Source: Thauera sp. (GTDB lineage: Bacteria > Pseudomonadota > Gammaproteobacteria > Burkholderiales > Rhodocyclaceae). Taken from it: a DNA stretch of 64,000 bases. Positions 18,627-26,996 of this stretch are shown piece after piece. Location: NCBI GenBank assembly GCA_024235615.1, contig JACKMB010000006.1, forward strand, positions 124,001-188,000, given 5' to 3'. The notes beneath the pieces are model-generated. The model was not told where the DNA came from. It ran no database searches and was given only the letters and a program-made list of their open reading frames with translations. The number at the start of each line of letters is the position of its first letter. Within the stretch, counting starts at the first letter, position 1. The translations under genes and the position numbers were made by a program.

Positions 18627-19062
18627 CGTAGGGCTCTTTCAGCAGCTTGCGGATCAGCTCGGGGGCGAAGCCCCGGGTTTGCAGGAAGCGCGCCTGGCGC
18701 GCCCATTCGCGCGCGTCGGCGGGCGGACTGGAGAAGCGGCCGCGCAGCACGGCACGTGCCCGTTCCGCCTCGGATTCTACGCACTCGCCGGCGAGCGCCT
18801 CGTCGATCCGGTCACGGTCGATGCCGCGGCGCGCGAGTTCGCTGCGCAGCCGCGCGGCGCCGAAGCGGGCCGCCTTGCCGCGCACGAAGGCCTCGGCGTA
18901 GCGCTCGTCGGACTGCAGGCCGAGCTCGCGCATGCGCTCGATGACCGCCTCGATCTCGGCCGTTTCGCCGTGGGGCGCGAGCTTGCGCGCCAGCTCGGCG
19001 CGCGAGTGGTCGCGCCGGGCGAGATGGCGGAGCGCACGTTCGCGCAGGCTCGGCTCGCCCAT
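18613..19062 (-). CDS. recX: Recombination regulatory protein RecX
   Basis: The 149-residue protein is made of three-helix RecX repeats with typical phrases such as [39 protein letters not shown] and [17 protein letters not shown] at the C-terminus. RecX binds the RecA filament and limits or modulates its activity. It lies 16 bp downstream of recA and overlaps lptB by 14 bp, so it should be expressed from the SOS-controlled recA promoter. The frame is open upstream, but ATG 19062 begins the conserved sequence. Confidence 0.93.
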   Translation of the reverse strand: MGEPSLRERALRHLARRDHSRAELARKLAPHGETAEIEAVIERMRELGLQSDERYAEAFVRGKAARFGAARLRSELARRGIDRDRIDEALAGECVESEAERARAVLRGRFSSPPADAREWARQARFLQTRGFAPELIRKLLKEPYDESA

Positions 19063-19078
19063 TTCGTGGTCGCCGCGC

Positions 19079-20116
<1,038 letters not shown>

Positions 20117-20146
20117 GGAAGTGCGTCCTGTTTGATTGCCCGATTA

Positions 20147-20162
20147 TGGCACAAAGATTGCA
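20147..20162 (+). promoter_or_regulatory. Exact sigma-54 core promoter in the recA leader, opposite orientation
   Basis: TGGCAC at 20147-20152, five bases, then TTGCA at 20158-20162 matches the sigma-54 -24/-12 core at all eleven defined positions, with GG-N10-GC spacing. It reads rightward, away from recA, and would start RNA near 20173 heading towards the 3' end of pncC on the opposite strand. There is no convincing rightward gene. A 7-bp hairpin (20274-20292) lies about 100 bp downstream. Match and spacing are seen; function is inferred. Confidence 0.45.
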
Positions 20163-20192
20163 GACATGCGGGGATGCAGGTCTGATGCCGTA

Positions 20193-20221
20193 AGTGTAGA
20201 GCCTGTATGCAATTACAGCAA
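20193..20221 (-). promoter_or_regulatory. recA promoter with LexA (SOS) box
   Basis: CTGT-N8-ACAG occurs at 20203-20218, an exact LexA-box core. On the minus strand TTGCTG (20221-20216) and TACACT (20198-20193) stand 17 bp apart, so the LexA box occupies the spacer and would block polymerase, as at E. coli recA. The predicted transcript starts near 20186, leaving a leader of about 70 bases before the recA ATG at 20116. Confidence 0.75.
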
Positions 20222-20304
20222 ATATGCGAATCAGGTTTCTGCGCCGGGCAGGGCCAATGGTGGCGGGATGGCCTGCACGCAGGTGGCGTGCAAGGTGCAC
20301 CGCC

Positions 20305-20793
20305 TCAGCGGCAGCGCTCGAGCACGCCCTGCAGCGCGAGGATCACCGTCTGCCGGCGTACCGCGGCGCGGTCTCCGGGCAGCTGCACCGTGGTCGTCGA
20401 GATGGAGGCGTCGCGTCGTGCCCAGCCGATGCAGACCGTGCCGACGGGCTTCACTGCGCTGCCGCCGCCCGGTCCGGCGATGCCCGACACGGCCACCGCG
20501 AGGTCGGCGCGGCTGCGGGCGAGCGCGCCCGCGGCCATCTCGCCGACGGTGGCCTCGCTGACCGCGCCATGGCTTTCGAGCGTGTCGTCGCGCACGCCGA
20601 GCATGTCGGCCTTGGCCGCGTTCGAATAGGTCACGAAGCCGCGGTCGAACCAGCCCGAACTGCCCGCGATCGCGGTGACGGCCTCGGCGATCCAGCCACC
20701 GGTGCAGGACTCCGCGGTGGCGAGCCACAGCCCGCGGGCGGCCAGGGCTTCGCCCACCCGGCGCGCCAGCCCATCGAGTTCATGATCGGTCAT
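20305..20793 (-). CDS. pncC: Nicotinamide-nucleotide amidohydrolase (CinA C-terminal type)
   Basis: The 162-residue protein is the stand-alone CinA C-terminal (PncC) domain. It carries the hallmark [22 protein letters not shown] near residues 24-45, with the nucleophilic serine, and the [21 protein letters not shown] loop. It deamidates NMN to nicotinate mononucleotide in pyridine-nucleotide salvage. ATG 20793 is chosen from homology and lies 5 bp after the pgpA stop, so the two are probably cotranscribed. Its position immediately upstream of recA reproduces the widespread cinA-recA neighbourhood. Confidence 0.92.
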   Translation of the reverse strand: MTDHELDGLARRVGEALAARGLWLATAESCTGGWIAEAVTAIAGSSGWFDRGFVTYSNAAKADMLGVRDDTLESHGAVSEATVGEMAAGALARSRADLAVAVSGIAGPGGGSAVKPVGTVCIGWARRDASISTTTVQLPGDRAAVRRQTVILALQGVLERCR

Positions 20794-20797
20794 CGCG

Positions 20798-21280
20798 TCA
20801 GTTCCCTTGCAGGTGGACCAGCACCGCGAGCGCCAGCAGGGCATATCCGGCGGCGACGAGGTCGTCGAACATGACCCCGAAGCCGCCCTTGAAGCTGCGG
20901 TCGGCCCAGCGCACCGGTGGCGGCTTGACGATGTCGAAGAAGCGGAAGAGCGCCACCGCGACCGCCTGCCAGAGCAGTCCCGGCGGGGTGAACAGCAGCA
21001 CCAGCCAGATCGCCACCATCTCGTCCCAGACGATGCCGCCGTGGTCCGGCACGCCGAGCGCGCGCCCGGTGCGTTCGGCGGCGAGCACGCCGGCGAGGAA
21101 GAAGCTGGCGAGCAGGGCGAGGAAGACGAACTCCGAAACCGGGGTGCGGATCAGCGGGTAGAGCGCCCAGCCGAGCAGCGTGCCGACCGTGCCCGGCGCC
21201 CATGGCGACAGTCCGGCCCCGAAGCCCAGCGAGATGAAGTGGGCGGGGTGGCTCAGGAGCAGGCGGGTGGTGGGGCGCAT
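20798..21280 (-). CDS. pgpA: Phosphatidylglycerophosphatase A
   Basis: The 160-residue protein has the PgpA layout: an N-terminal LGFGAGLSPWAPGTVGTL segment, an acidic DHGGIVWDEMVAIW motif holding catalytic residues, and FKGGFGVMFDDLVAAGYALL in the last third, with about three membrane segments. It removes the phosphate from phosphatidylglycerophosphate to form phosphatidylglycerol at the inner membrane. The thiL-pgpA pairing is common in proteobacteria, and here the genes are 31 bp apart. Together with pncC they form a run ahead of recA. Confidence 0.94.
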   Translation of the reverse strand: MRPTTRLLLSHPAHFISLGFGAGLSPWAPGTVGTLLGWALYPLIRTPVSEFVFLALLASFFLAGVLAAERTGRALGVPDHGGIVWDEMVAIWLVLLFTPPGLLWQAVAVALFRFFDIVKPPPVRWADRSFKGGFGVMFDDLVAAGYALLALAVLVHLQGN

Positions 21281-21311
21281 GGTCGTGTCGGAGGGTGGGC
21301 CGGAGCGGATC

Positions 21312-22271
21312 TCAGGCGAAGTGATCGTAGCCGTACGCGGCCGGTGCCGCCAGTGTGCCGTCCGCTTCGCGCAGCATCAGTCGCTCGCGTTCGCGGGTCA
21401 ATTCGCCGATGCGGTGTAGGGGGAGGCCGAGCCGGGCGGACAAGGCTTCGATCGCGCCACGATGGCGGGGCGGCGCGGCGAACAGCAGTTCGTAGTCGTC
21501 GCCGCCCGCGAGCAGGCAGCGCCGGCACAGCGCGGCGTCGGCGCCGCTGGCGGCAAGCGCAGCGAGCGGCAGTGCGGCGGCCTCGACGATGGCGCCGGTG
21601 CCGGAGCACTCCAGGATGTGGCGCAGGTCGCCGAGCAGGCCGTCGGAGACGTCCAGCATCGCGCTCGCCAGGCCGCGCAGCGCGAGCCCGAGCGCGACGC
21701 GAGGTTGCGGGCGCTGCAGGGCATCGACGAACTGGGCGCGGTGCGGCGCGTCCAGCTCGGCCTCCCCGCGCAAGGCCGCGAGCCCGAGCGCAGCGCAGCC
21801 GGGCTGGCCGGAGACCCACAGATCGTCGCCCGCGTGCGCGCCACCCCGGGTGATCGCAGCGCCGGCCGGGACCTCGCCGGCGATGGTCACCGAGAGCGCG
21901 AGCGGTCCGCGCGTGGTGTCGCCGCCGGCGAGGTCGACGCCGAAGGCGTCGGCGCAGGCGAAGAAGCCGCGCGCAAAGGCCGCGATCCAGGCCTCGTCCG
22001 CCCGCGGCAGCGCGAGCGCGAGGAAGGCCCAGCGCGGCTCGGCGCCCATCGCGGCGAGATCGGAGACGTTGACCGCAAGCGTCTTCCAGCCCAGTCCTTC
22101 GGGGTCGGTGTCGGCGAAGAAGTGGGTGCCCGCCACCAGCATGTCGGTGGACACGGCCACGCGCATGCCGGGACGCGGTGCCAGCAGCGCGGCATCGTCG
22201 CCCACGGCGAGCTCGGTGTGGCGCGCGGGGCGGGTGAAGTGGCGCCGGATCAGGTCGAATTCGGAGGGCAT
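21312..22271 (-). CDS. thiL: Thiamine-monophosphate kinase
   Basis: The 319-residue protein begins EFDLIRRHF and contains the ATP/Mg-binding VGDDAALL (about 23-30), STDMLVAGTHFF, VNVSDLAAMGAEPRWA and LDVSDGLLGDL motifs, all typical of ThiL in the PurM-like superfamily. It phosphorylates thiamine monophosphate to the active diphosphate cofactor. No TPP riboswitch is visible upstream, where the gap instead holds a repeat cluster. It appears to be the first gene of the leftward block reaching recA. Confidence 0.95.
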   Translation of the reverse strand: MPSEFDLIRRHFTRPARHTELAVGDDAALLAPRPGMRVAVSTDMLVAGTHFFADTDPEGLGWKTLAVNVSDLAAMGAEPRWAFLALALPRADEAWIAAFARGFFACADAFGVDLAGGDTTRGPLALSVTIAGEVPAGAAITRGGAHAGDDLWVSGQPGCAALGLAALRGEAELDAPHRAQFVDALQRPQPRVALGLALRGLASAMLDVSDGLLGDLRHILECSGTGAIVEAAALPLAALAASGADAALCRRCLLAGGDDYELLFAAPPRHRGAIEALSARLGLPLHRIGELTRERERLMLREADGTLAAPAAYGYDHFA

Positions 22272-22364
22272 GGCAGCAAGCGTCGGGCGGCGGACCGCGA
22301 GCTTACCGCGGATGCGGCCGCACGGGCATCGGTGCCGAATCCGCGGGCGGCGGTCGTGGCCCCC

Positions 22365-22641
22365 GTCGGCGCCGCCCCGAGCGCCCGCCTCGCAGCCACC
22401 GCCGCCCCTACACGGCGCGCGCGATGGTCATGCAGGAGCGCCGGCAGGCGCGAATGCAGTGGTGCCATACGCGACCATCGTCGGCGCCGCCCCGACCGCC
22501 CACCTCGCCTGCGCCGCCGCCCTACACGGCGCGCGCGATGGTTCATGTAGGAGCGCCGGCAGGCGCGAATGCAGCGGTGCCTGTGGTGACGTGTTGCGGT
22601 GGCTGGAGTGCCGTGTTCGCGGCTGCCGTCGCTCCTACAGG
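22365..22641. repeat. REP/BIME-like cluster with a 115-bp tandem duplication
   Basis: The 376-bp non-coding gap between thiL and ubiT holds a duplicated unit: 22365-22466 is nearly repeated at 22480-22581 with a period of about 115 bp. Each copy contains GCAGGAGCGCCGGCAGGCG or its TGTAGGAGCG variant (about 22430-22460 and 22544-22575) and an inverted GCCGCCC(C)TACA fragment. A third copy of the core lies in reverse at 22619-22641. The core consensus TGTAGGAGCG-N-CGG-N-AG-N-CGCGAA recurs at 59987. This looks like a repetitive extragenic palindromic family. The rest of the gap (22272-22364) shows nothing further. Confidence 0.75.
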
Positions 22642-22647
22642 GGGTAC

Positions 22648-23184
22648 TCAGCCGTGGCGGCCGAGGAGCTTGGCCTTGAGGGTGTCCCAGTCCACCGCGT
22701 CGAGCGTGTTCTTGACCAGCAGGCCGAGGTCGGTGTCGCCTTCCATGCGCAGGCGGCGGCTGAAGAAGAGCGTGTCGGGGTCTTCCTCGCGCAGCGCCAG
22801 GGCCATGAAGTCGCGCGTGGTGGCGGAGAGGATCAGGTCCGGCTTGGCGCCTGCGGTCGGGGTGGCACGGCGGAAACCGCGCTCGCCCAGGGTGAAGTCG
22901 AGCGTCAGCCCTGCGTCCAGCACGCGCATCTGCAGGTGCCGGCCGCTGAGCGGTTCGAGGGTGTCGCGCGGCAGGATGCGGTCGAGCGCGAGGTTGAGCG
23001 CGAGCGTCAGCACATGGGTGGGCGGTTGCTGGGGCAGGCGTGCCACCAGCTTCGCCACCGGGGCGGGCACGGTGAAGTCGGGGATGCGCAGGGTGGCGAG
23101 GCGTTCGCCGATGCGCTGGCGCAGGCTGCCGGGCAGCAGTTCCGAGGGCAGCGGCGGGCGGGGCAGGGCGGGCAGGGCGGGCAT
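22648..23184 (-). CDS. ubiT: Ubiquinone biosynthesis accessory factor UbiT (SCP2 domain)
   Basis: The 178-residue protein has a Pro-rich start and an SCP2/sterol-carrier lipid-binding domain from about residue 45, with LEPLSGRHLQMRVLDAGL, PDLILSATTRDFMALALREEDPDTLFFSRRLRMEGDTDLGLLVKNTLD as the characteristic core. UbiT binds the hydrophobic ubiquinone intermediates and, with UbiU and UbiV, supports O2-independent ubiquinone synthesis. It is the last gene of ubiU-ubiV-ubiT, 37 bp after ubiV. In E. coli ubiT is instead divergent from ubiUV. ATG 23184 is set by homology. Confidence 0.93.
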   Translation of the reverse strand: MPALPALPRPPLPSELLPGSLRQRIGERLATLRIPDFTVPAPVAKLVARLPQQPPTHVLTLALNLALDRILPRDTLEPLSGRHLQMRVLDAGLTLDFTLGERGFRRATPTAGAKPDLILSATTRDFMALALREEDPDTLFFSRRLRMEGDTDLGLLVKNTLDAVDWDTLKAKLLGRHG

Positions 23185-23221
23185 GTGCGGACTCCGGGTG
23201 TGCGGCAGTTCGGAAAGGGGC

Positions 23222-24118
23222 TCAGGCGGCGACGTACTGCTCGACGCCGGCACGGCCGTGCCAGAAGCCGTTGCAGGGCTCCTCGACCATCCACTCGCGG
23301 CTGGCAGCGAGCGCGTCGGCGGGGCTGCGGTGGCCGTCGAGCGCGGCGCGGAAAAGCTCGATGATCTGGCGCGTGTGCGCACCCTGTGGGCTGATGCGCA
23401 GCACCTCGGCGTTGGCGTGCACGGCGGGCAGGTCGCCGAGCAGGTTGTGCACCCGCGCCGACTGCGTCTGCACGCCATTGAGCGTCAGGAAGGGGGCGCC
23501 CTCGCGGGTGCGCAGCGTGATCCCGTCCATGATCGACAGGCAGCGGAACTCGCAGGTGTCCTTCTGCAGGTTGAAGTGGCGGGCGGTGAAGCAGCGCGCC
23601 GAGTGCGCCAGCGGCAGGCGGCCGTAGGCGAAGACCTCGGTCTCGATCGGTTTGGCGAGCGCCGCGCGCACCTCGGCCAGCGCCGCGCCCGACATCTCGG
23701 GAGCGACCGCCCAGCGTGTCGCGCCCGAGTCGATCATGAGCTGCAGCGTCACGGGGTTGAAGATGTTCAGCGTGGGACCGGCGATCCAGTTGTCCACGCC
23801 GGCCTCGGCGAGCAGGCGCACCGCGCCCATGTCGTTGGCCTCGACACGGAAGTCGTGCTGGCCGACGATGCGGCGCAGGGTCTTGAGGTCGGACTCGGAC
23901 TCGATCAGGGCCTGCGAGCTGATCACCACCTCCTTGCCGGCGGCGGCGAGGACCTTGCCGACCTCCAGCCAGTCGTCCAGGCGCAGTTCGTGGCGGCGCG
24001 AGCATACGGTCTCGCCGAGGTAGACGCTGTCGAGCGGGGCTTCGGCCATGTCGGCGTAGAAGTCGAGCACGCTCTGGTGCGGCCAGTAGTAGAGCAGGGG
24101 GCCGAGGGCGAGTTTCAT
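23222..24118 (-). CDS. ubiV: O2-independent ubiquinone hydroxylation protein UbiV
   Basis: The 298-residue protein is a U32-peptidase-like TIM-barrel protein. Four cysteines at C39, C176, C189 and C193 have the relative spacing of the 4Fe-4S ligands of E. coli UbiV (C39, C180, C193, C197), and the sequence begins [21 protein letters not shown] as in that family. With UbiU it hydroxylates the ubiquinone ring without oxygen, using prephenate as oxygen source. This suits a denitrifier. It lies 124 bp after ubiU and 37 bp before ubiT. Confidence 0.95.
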   Translation of the reverse strand: MKLALGPLLYYWPHQSVLDFYADMAEAPLDSVYLGETVCSRRHELRLDDWLEVGKVLAAAGKEVVISSQALIESESDLKTLRRIVGQHDFRVEANDMGAVRLLAEAGVDNWIAGPTLNIFNPVTLQLMIDSGATRWAVAPEMSGAALAEVRAALAKPIETEVFAYGRLPLAHSARCFTARHFNLQKDTCEFRCLSIMDGITLRTREGAPFLTLNGVQTQSARVHNLLGDLPAVHANAEVLRISPQGAHTRQIIELFRAALDGHRSPADALAASREWMVEEPCNGFWHGRAGVEQYVAA

Positions 24119-24242
24119 CGTGCGGTTCTCATGCGGGTGGGGGATGCGCCGCGCGGGCGGCCGGCGCCGCGCAGGCGCCCGGTCCGCTGGGCGGCGATCG
24201 GGTTCGGTCGGGGCGACGACGCGCGGGCGTGCGGCGCGAGGC

Positions 24243-25259
24243 TCACTTCCACGGGCGGTAATAGGCGCCCAGGGTGTGGCTCTGGCCTTCGGAGACCTTG
24301 TTGAGCTCGGCCATCCACGCCGGCAGCACGCTGAAGGCCTCGGCGCCGCCGCGGTTGAGCTTGTCGAGCGCGGCGCGCCACACCTTGGTGACCTGGGCGA
24401 CGTAGGCCGGACTGCGCTGGCGGCCCTCGATCTTGATCGCGCGGATGCCGATGCGCGCGAGCTCGGGCAGCAACTCGAGGGTGTTGAGGCTGGTCGGCTC
24501 CTCGAGCGCGTAGTAGGTCTCGTCGTTGACCTCGAAACGGCCCTTGCACAGCGTCGGGTAGCCGGCGCGTTCGCCCTCGGCGAAGCGGTCGATGAGGATG
24601 CCGTTGAGGCGCGTCTCCATGCCGCGCGGGGTGTCTTCCCAGCGCACGTGCTTGCCGGGCGAGCAGGCGCCGTTGCAGTTGGGCGACTCGCCGGTGGCGT
24701 AGGCCGACAGCGCGCAGCGCCCCTCGACCATCACGCACAGGCCGCCGAAGCCGAACACCTCGATCTCGACCGGGGTGTTGGCGACCACGCTCTCGACCTG
24801 GGCCATCGACAGCACGCGCGGCAGCACCGCGCGCTGGATGCCGAAGCGCTCGCGGTACCAGTTGATCGCCTCGTAGCTGGTCGCCGAGCCCTGCACCGAC
24901 AGGTGCAGGCGCAGCTGCGGGTGGGTCTTGGTCGCGTAGGCCATCAGCCCGGGGTCGGCGAGGATCACCGCGTCGACCCCGTACTCGGCGGCGCGATCGA
25001 TCGCCTGCGTCCAGCTCGACCAGTTGTCGGTCTGGGGATAGGTGTTGAGCGCCAGCAGCACCTTGCGCTTGCGCGCATGCGCATAGGCGACGCCCTCGCG
25101 CACCTGCGCCGGATCGAAGTTCAGGCCGGAGAAGTTGCGCGCGTTGGTGGCGTCCTTGAAACCGAGATAGACGCAGTCGGCGCCGTGATCGATGGCCGTC
25201 TTGAGGGCCGGGAGGCTGCCCGCGGGGCAGACGAGTTCGATCGGGGAAGACACGGACAT
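24243..25259 (-). CDS. ubiU: O2-independent ubiquinone hydroxylation protein UbiU
   Basis: The 338-residue protein opens [20 protein letters not shown] and continues [21 protein letters not shown], the U32 family start. Cysteines C175, C182, C199 and C238 reproduce the 7-17-39 spacing of the 4Fe-4S ligands of E. coli UbiU (C169, C176, C193, C232). It forms a heterodimer with UbiV for anaerobic ring hydroxylation in ubiquinone synthesis. It heads the ubiUVT run and is preceded by an exact FNR-type box, so anaerobic induction is expected. ATG 25259 is chosen; the open frame beyond it is antisense to the symporter gene. Confidence 0.95.
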   Translation of the reverse strand: MSVSSPIELVCPAGSLPALKTAIDHGADCVYLGFKDATNARNFSGLNFDPAQVREGVAYAHARKRKVLLALNTYPQTDNWSSWTQAIDRAAEYGVDAVILADPGLMAYATKTHPQLRLHLSVQGSATSYEAINWYRERFGIQRAVLPRVLSMAQVESVVANTPVEIEVFGFGGLCVMVEGRCALSAYATGESPNCNGACSPGKHVRWEDTPRGMETRLNGILIDRFAEGERAGYPTLCKGRFEVNDETYYALEEPTSLNTLELLPELARIGIRAIKIEGRQRSPAYVAQVTKVWRAALDKLNRGGAEAFSVLPAWMAELNKVSEGQSHTLGAYYRPWK

Positions 25260-25292
25260 GGAGCGGGATTTCCAGGGGGAAAAAACGCCGCA

Positions 25293-25334
25293 ACCATAAA
25301 CGAGGACGGCGGCCGGCGCGTTGATCACCATCAA
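25293..25334 (-). promoter_or_regulatory. Predicted FNR/ANR-activated promoter of ubiUVT
   Basis: TTGATCACCATCAA at 25321-25334 is an exact match to the FNR consensus TTGAT-N4-ATCAA. Read leftward, TATGGT occupies 25298-25293; a start at 25286 would centre the FNR box at -41.5, the class II activator position. The ubiU ATG follows at 25259. The half sites also extend a longer dyad at 25310-25346, so the same DNA may form a transcript hairpin. Confidence 0.75.
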
Positions 25335-25346
25335 ACGCGCCGGCCG
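25310..25346 (-). terminator. GC-rich dyad downstream of the symporter gene
   Basis: CGGCCGGCGCGTT at 25310-25322 is perfectly complementary to 25334-25346, and the stem can extend inward through TTGAT/ATCAA with one bulged base. It follows the stop of the leftward symporter gene by 29 bp and could terminate its transcript, although the next T-run on the minus strand (25285-25280) is 25 bp away. It overlaps the FNR box, so the dyad may serve DNA binding rather than RNA folding. Confidence 0.4.
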
Positions 25347-25375
25347 CGGCTGCGAGCCGGGTGCGCCCGGGCCGG

Positions 25376-26836
25376 TCAGCGGTGGGTGTGGTAGGTGCCC
25401 GCCGCGGCGTGGTGGCCGCCGATGTGCGGGCGGTGATGCGGCTGCCGGCCGATCAGGCCGCCTGCCAGCATGCCGAGTGCGCTCGCCGCCAGGCCGTAGA
25501 GCTGGGGCTCGATGTCGCCTTCGGGCACGAAGAGCTCGAACAGGATCCAGGTCGACAGGCCGAGGATGATCGACAGCGCCGCGCCGAGGTTGTTGGCGCG
25601 CTTCCAGAACAGGCCGGCCGCGAGCGGCACGAAGGCGCCGGCCAGCGTGATGCGGTAGGCGTTCTCGACCATCTGGTGGATCGAGGACTCGGTGCTGGTG
25701 GCGTACCAGGTGACCAGGGCGGTGAACACCACCACGGTCATGCGTGTGCTGAGCAGGAAGGCGCGGTCGCTCATGCCGGGGAGGAAGCCGCGCAGCACGT
25801 TCTCGGAGAAGGTCACCGAGGGCGCGAGCAGGGTGCCCGAAGCGGTCGACATGATCACCGACAGCAGCGCGCCGAAGAAGATCACCTGGGCGTAGAAGGG
25901 CATGTACTGCAGGATCAGCGTCGGCAGGATGAGCTGCGAGTCCTGCTCCATCAGGCGCTCGACCATGCCCGGATCGATGATGTTGGCGGTGTAGGCGAGG
26001 AAGAGCGGCACCGCGGCGAAGAAGAAGTAGCTCACGCCGCCGAGCGTGGTGCCCCAGATCGCGACGGTCTCGTTCTTCGAGGAGTTGACGCGCTGGAACA
26101 CGTCCTGCTGCGGGATCGAGCCGAGCGCCATGGTGGCGAAGGCGGCGATCCAGGCGATGATCTCGACCGCATCGAGGGAGGGCAGGAACTCGAACTTGCC
26201 CTCGGCCGCGGCCTTGGCGACCACGTGGTCGAAGCCGCCCGCCATGTCGCCGGCGATCGTGCTCACCCAGATCAGGCCGATCACGATCACGATCATCTGC
26301 ACGAACGTGGTCATGGCTACCGACCACATGCCGCCGAAAAGGGTGTAGACGAGGACCACGCCGGCGCCGATCAGCATGCCCTGGTTCATCGTCACGGCGT
26401 CGCCCGAGAGCACGTTGAACACCAGCCCGAGCGCCGTGATCTGCGCCGCCACCCAGCCCAGGTAGGAGAGCACGATGCAGATCGACAGCACGAGCTCGGT
26501 CGTGCGGTTGTAGCGCATGCGGAAGAAGTCGCCCAGCGTGAGCAGGTTCATGCGGTACAGCGGCCGGGCGAAGAGGAGGCCGAACAGCACCAGGCAGGCC
26601 GAGGCGCCGAGCGGGTCGGAGATCAGCCCGCTGAAGCCTTCCTCGATGAAGGTGGCGGAGATGCCGAGCACGGTCTCTGCTCCGAACCAGGTGGCGAACA
26701 CCATCGCCAGCACGACGATCATCGGCAGGTTGCGGCCTGCGGTGATGTAGTCACGCGCGTTGTGCACCCGGGTGGCGGCATACAGGCCGATGCCGATGGA
26801 GACGACCAGATAGGCGACGACAAGCCAGAGCAGCAT
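25376..26836 (-). CDS. Sodium:solute symporter (SSS family) with His-rich tail
   Basis: The 486-residue protein starts MLLWLVVAYLVVSIGIGLY and shows about 13 hydrophobic segments of the SSSF/LeuT-fold family, with RNLPMIVVLAMVFATWFGAETVLGISA near residues 35-60 and FGGMWSVAMTTFVQ in the middle. The transported solute cannot be told; pantothenate-, proline- and acetate-type relatives look alike at this level. The last 22 residues contain seven histidines (HHRPH, HH, HTH), an unusual metal-binding-like tail. The start is placed at 26836, since upstream in-frame codons are not homologous. It is alone between ubiB and ubiU. Confidence 0.87.
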   Translation of the reverse strand: MLLWLVVAYLVVSIGIGLYAATRVHNARDYITAGRNLPMIVVLAMVFATWFGAETVLGISATFIEEGFSGLISDPLGASACLVLFGLLFARPLYRMNLLTLGDFFRMRYNRTTELVLSICIVLSYLGWVAAQITALGLVFNVLSGDAVTMNQGMLIGAGVVLVYTLFGGMWSVAMTTFVQMIVIVIGLIWVSTIAGDMAGGFDHVVAKAAAEGKFEFLPSLDAVEIIAWIAAFATMALGSIPQQDVFQRVNSSKNETVAIWGTTLGGVSYFFFAAVPLFLAYTANIIDPGMVERLMEQDSQLILPTLILQYMPFYAQVIFFGALLSVIMSTASGTLLAPSVTFSENVLRGFLPGMSDRAFLLSTRMTVVVFTALVTWYATSTESSIHQMVENAYRITLAGAFVPLAAGLFWKRANNLGAALSIILGLSTWILFELFVPEGDIEPQLYGLAASALGMLAGGLIGRQPHHRPHIGGHHAAAGTYHTHR

Positions 26837-26906
26837 GGTTGGGCCCTTCGTGTTGGCGCATCCGCGCGCGTGAGCGAAAAAAGAGGGCGCGAGTTTACCA
26901 ACAGAA

Positions 26907-26923
26907 CGCCCCCGCGGGGGGCG
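26907..26923 (-). terminator. Short GC hairpin downstream of ubiB
   Basis: CGCCCCC at 26907-26913 pairs with GGGGGCG at 26917-26923 across a three-base loop. It lies 74 bp after the ubiB stop and upstream of the symporter start; read leftward it is followed by TTCTGTTGG, only weakly T-rich. It could terminate ubiB transcripts. Confidence 0.35.
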
Positions 26924-26996
26924 GGATTTGGGCGCCAAGGGCTTGATCGTTCGCGCTTTATCGCACATGCGCAACGCCGCCGCGCTGCGCCGTGCC

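Noticed and set aside
20207..20629. A protein gene downstream of the sigma-54 site near recA
   Set aside because: The rightward frame is almost wholly antisense to pncC, lacks a ribosome-binding site and has no recognisable domain; a non-coding RNA is a better hypothesis.
22272..22364. TPP riboswitch or promoter for thiL
   Set aside because: No conserved THI-box sequence was seen, and the DNA is GC-rich with no clear -10.
22365..22581. Direct repeats considered as a CRISPR array
   Set aside because: There are only two units of about 102 bp with a 13-bp junction, no short regular repeats with unique spacers, and no cas genes.
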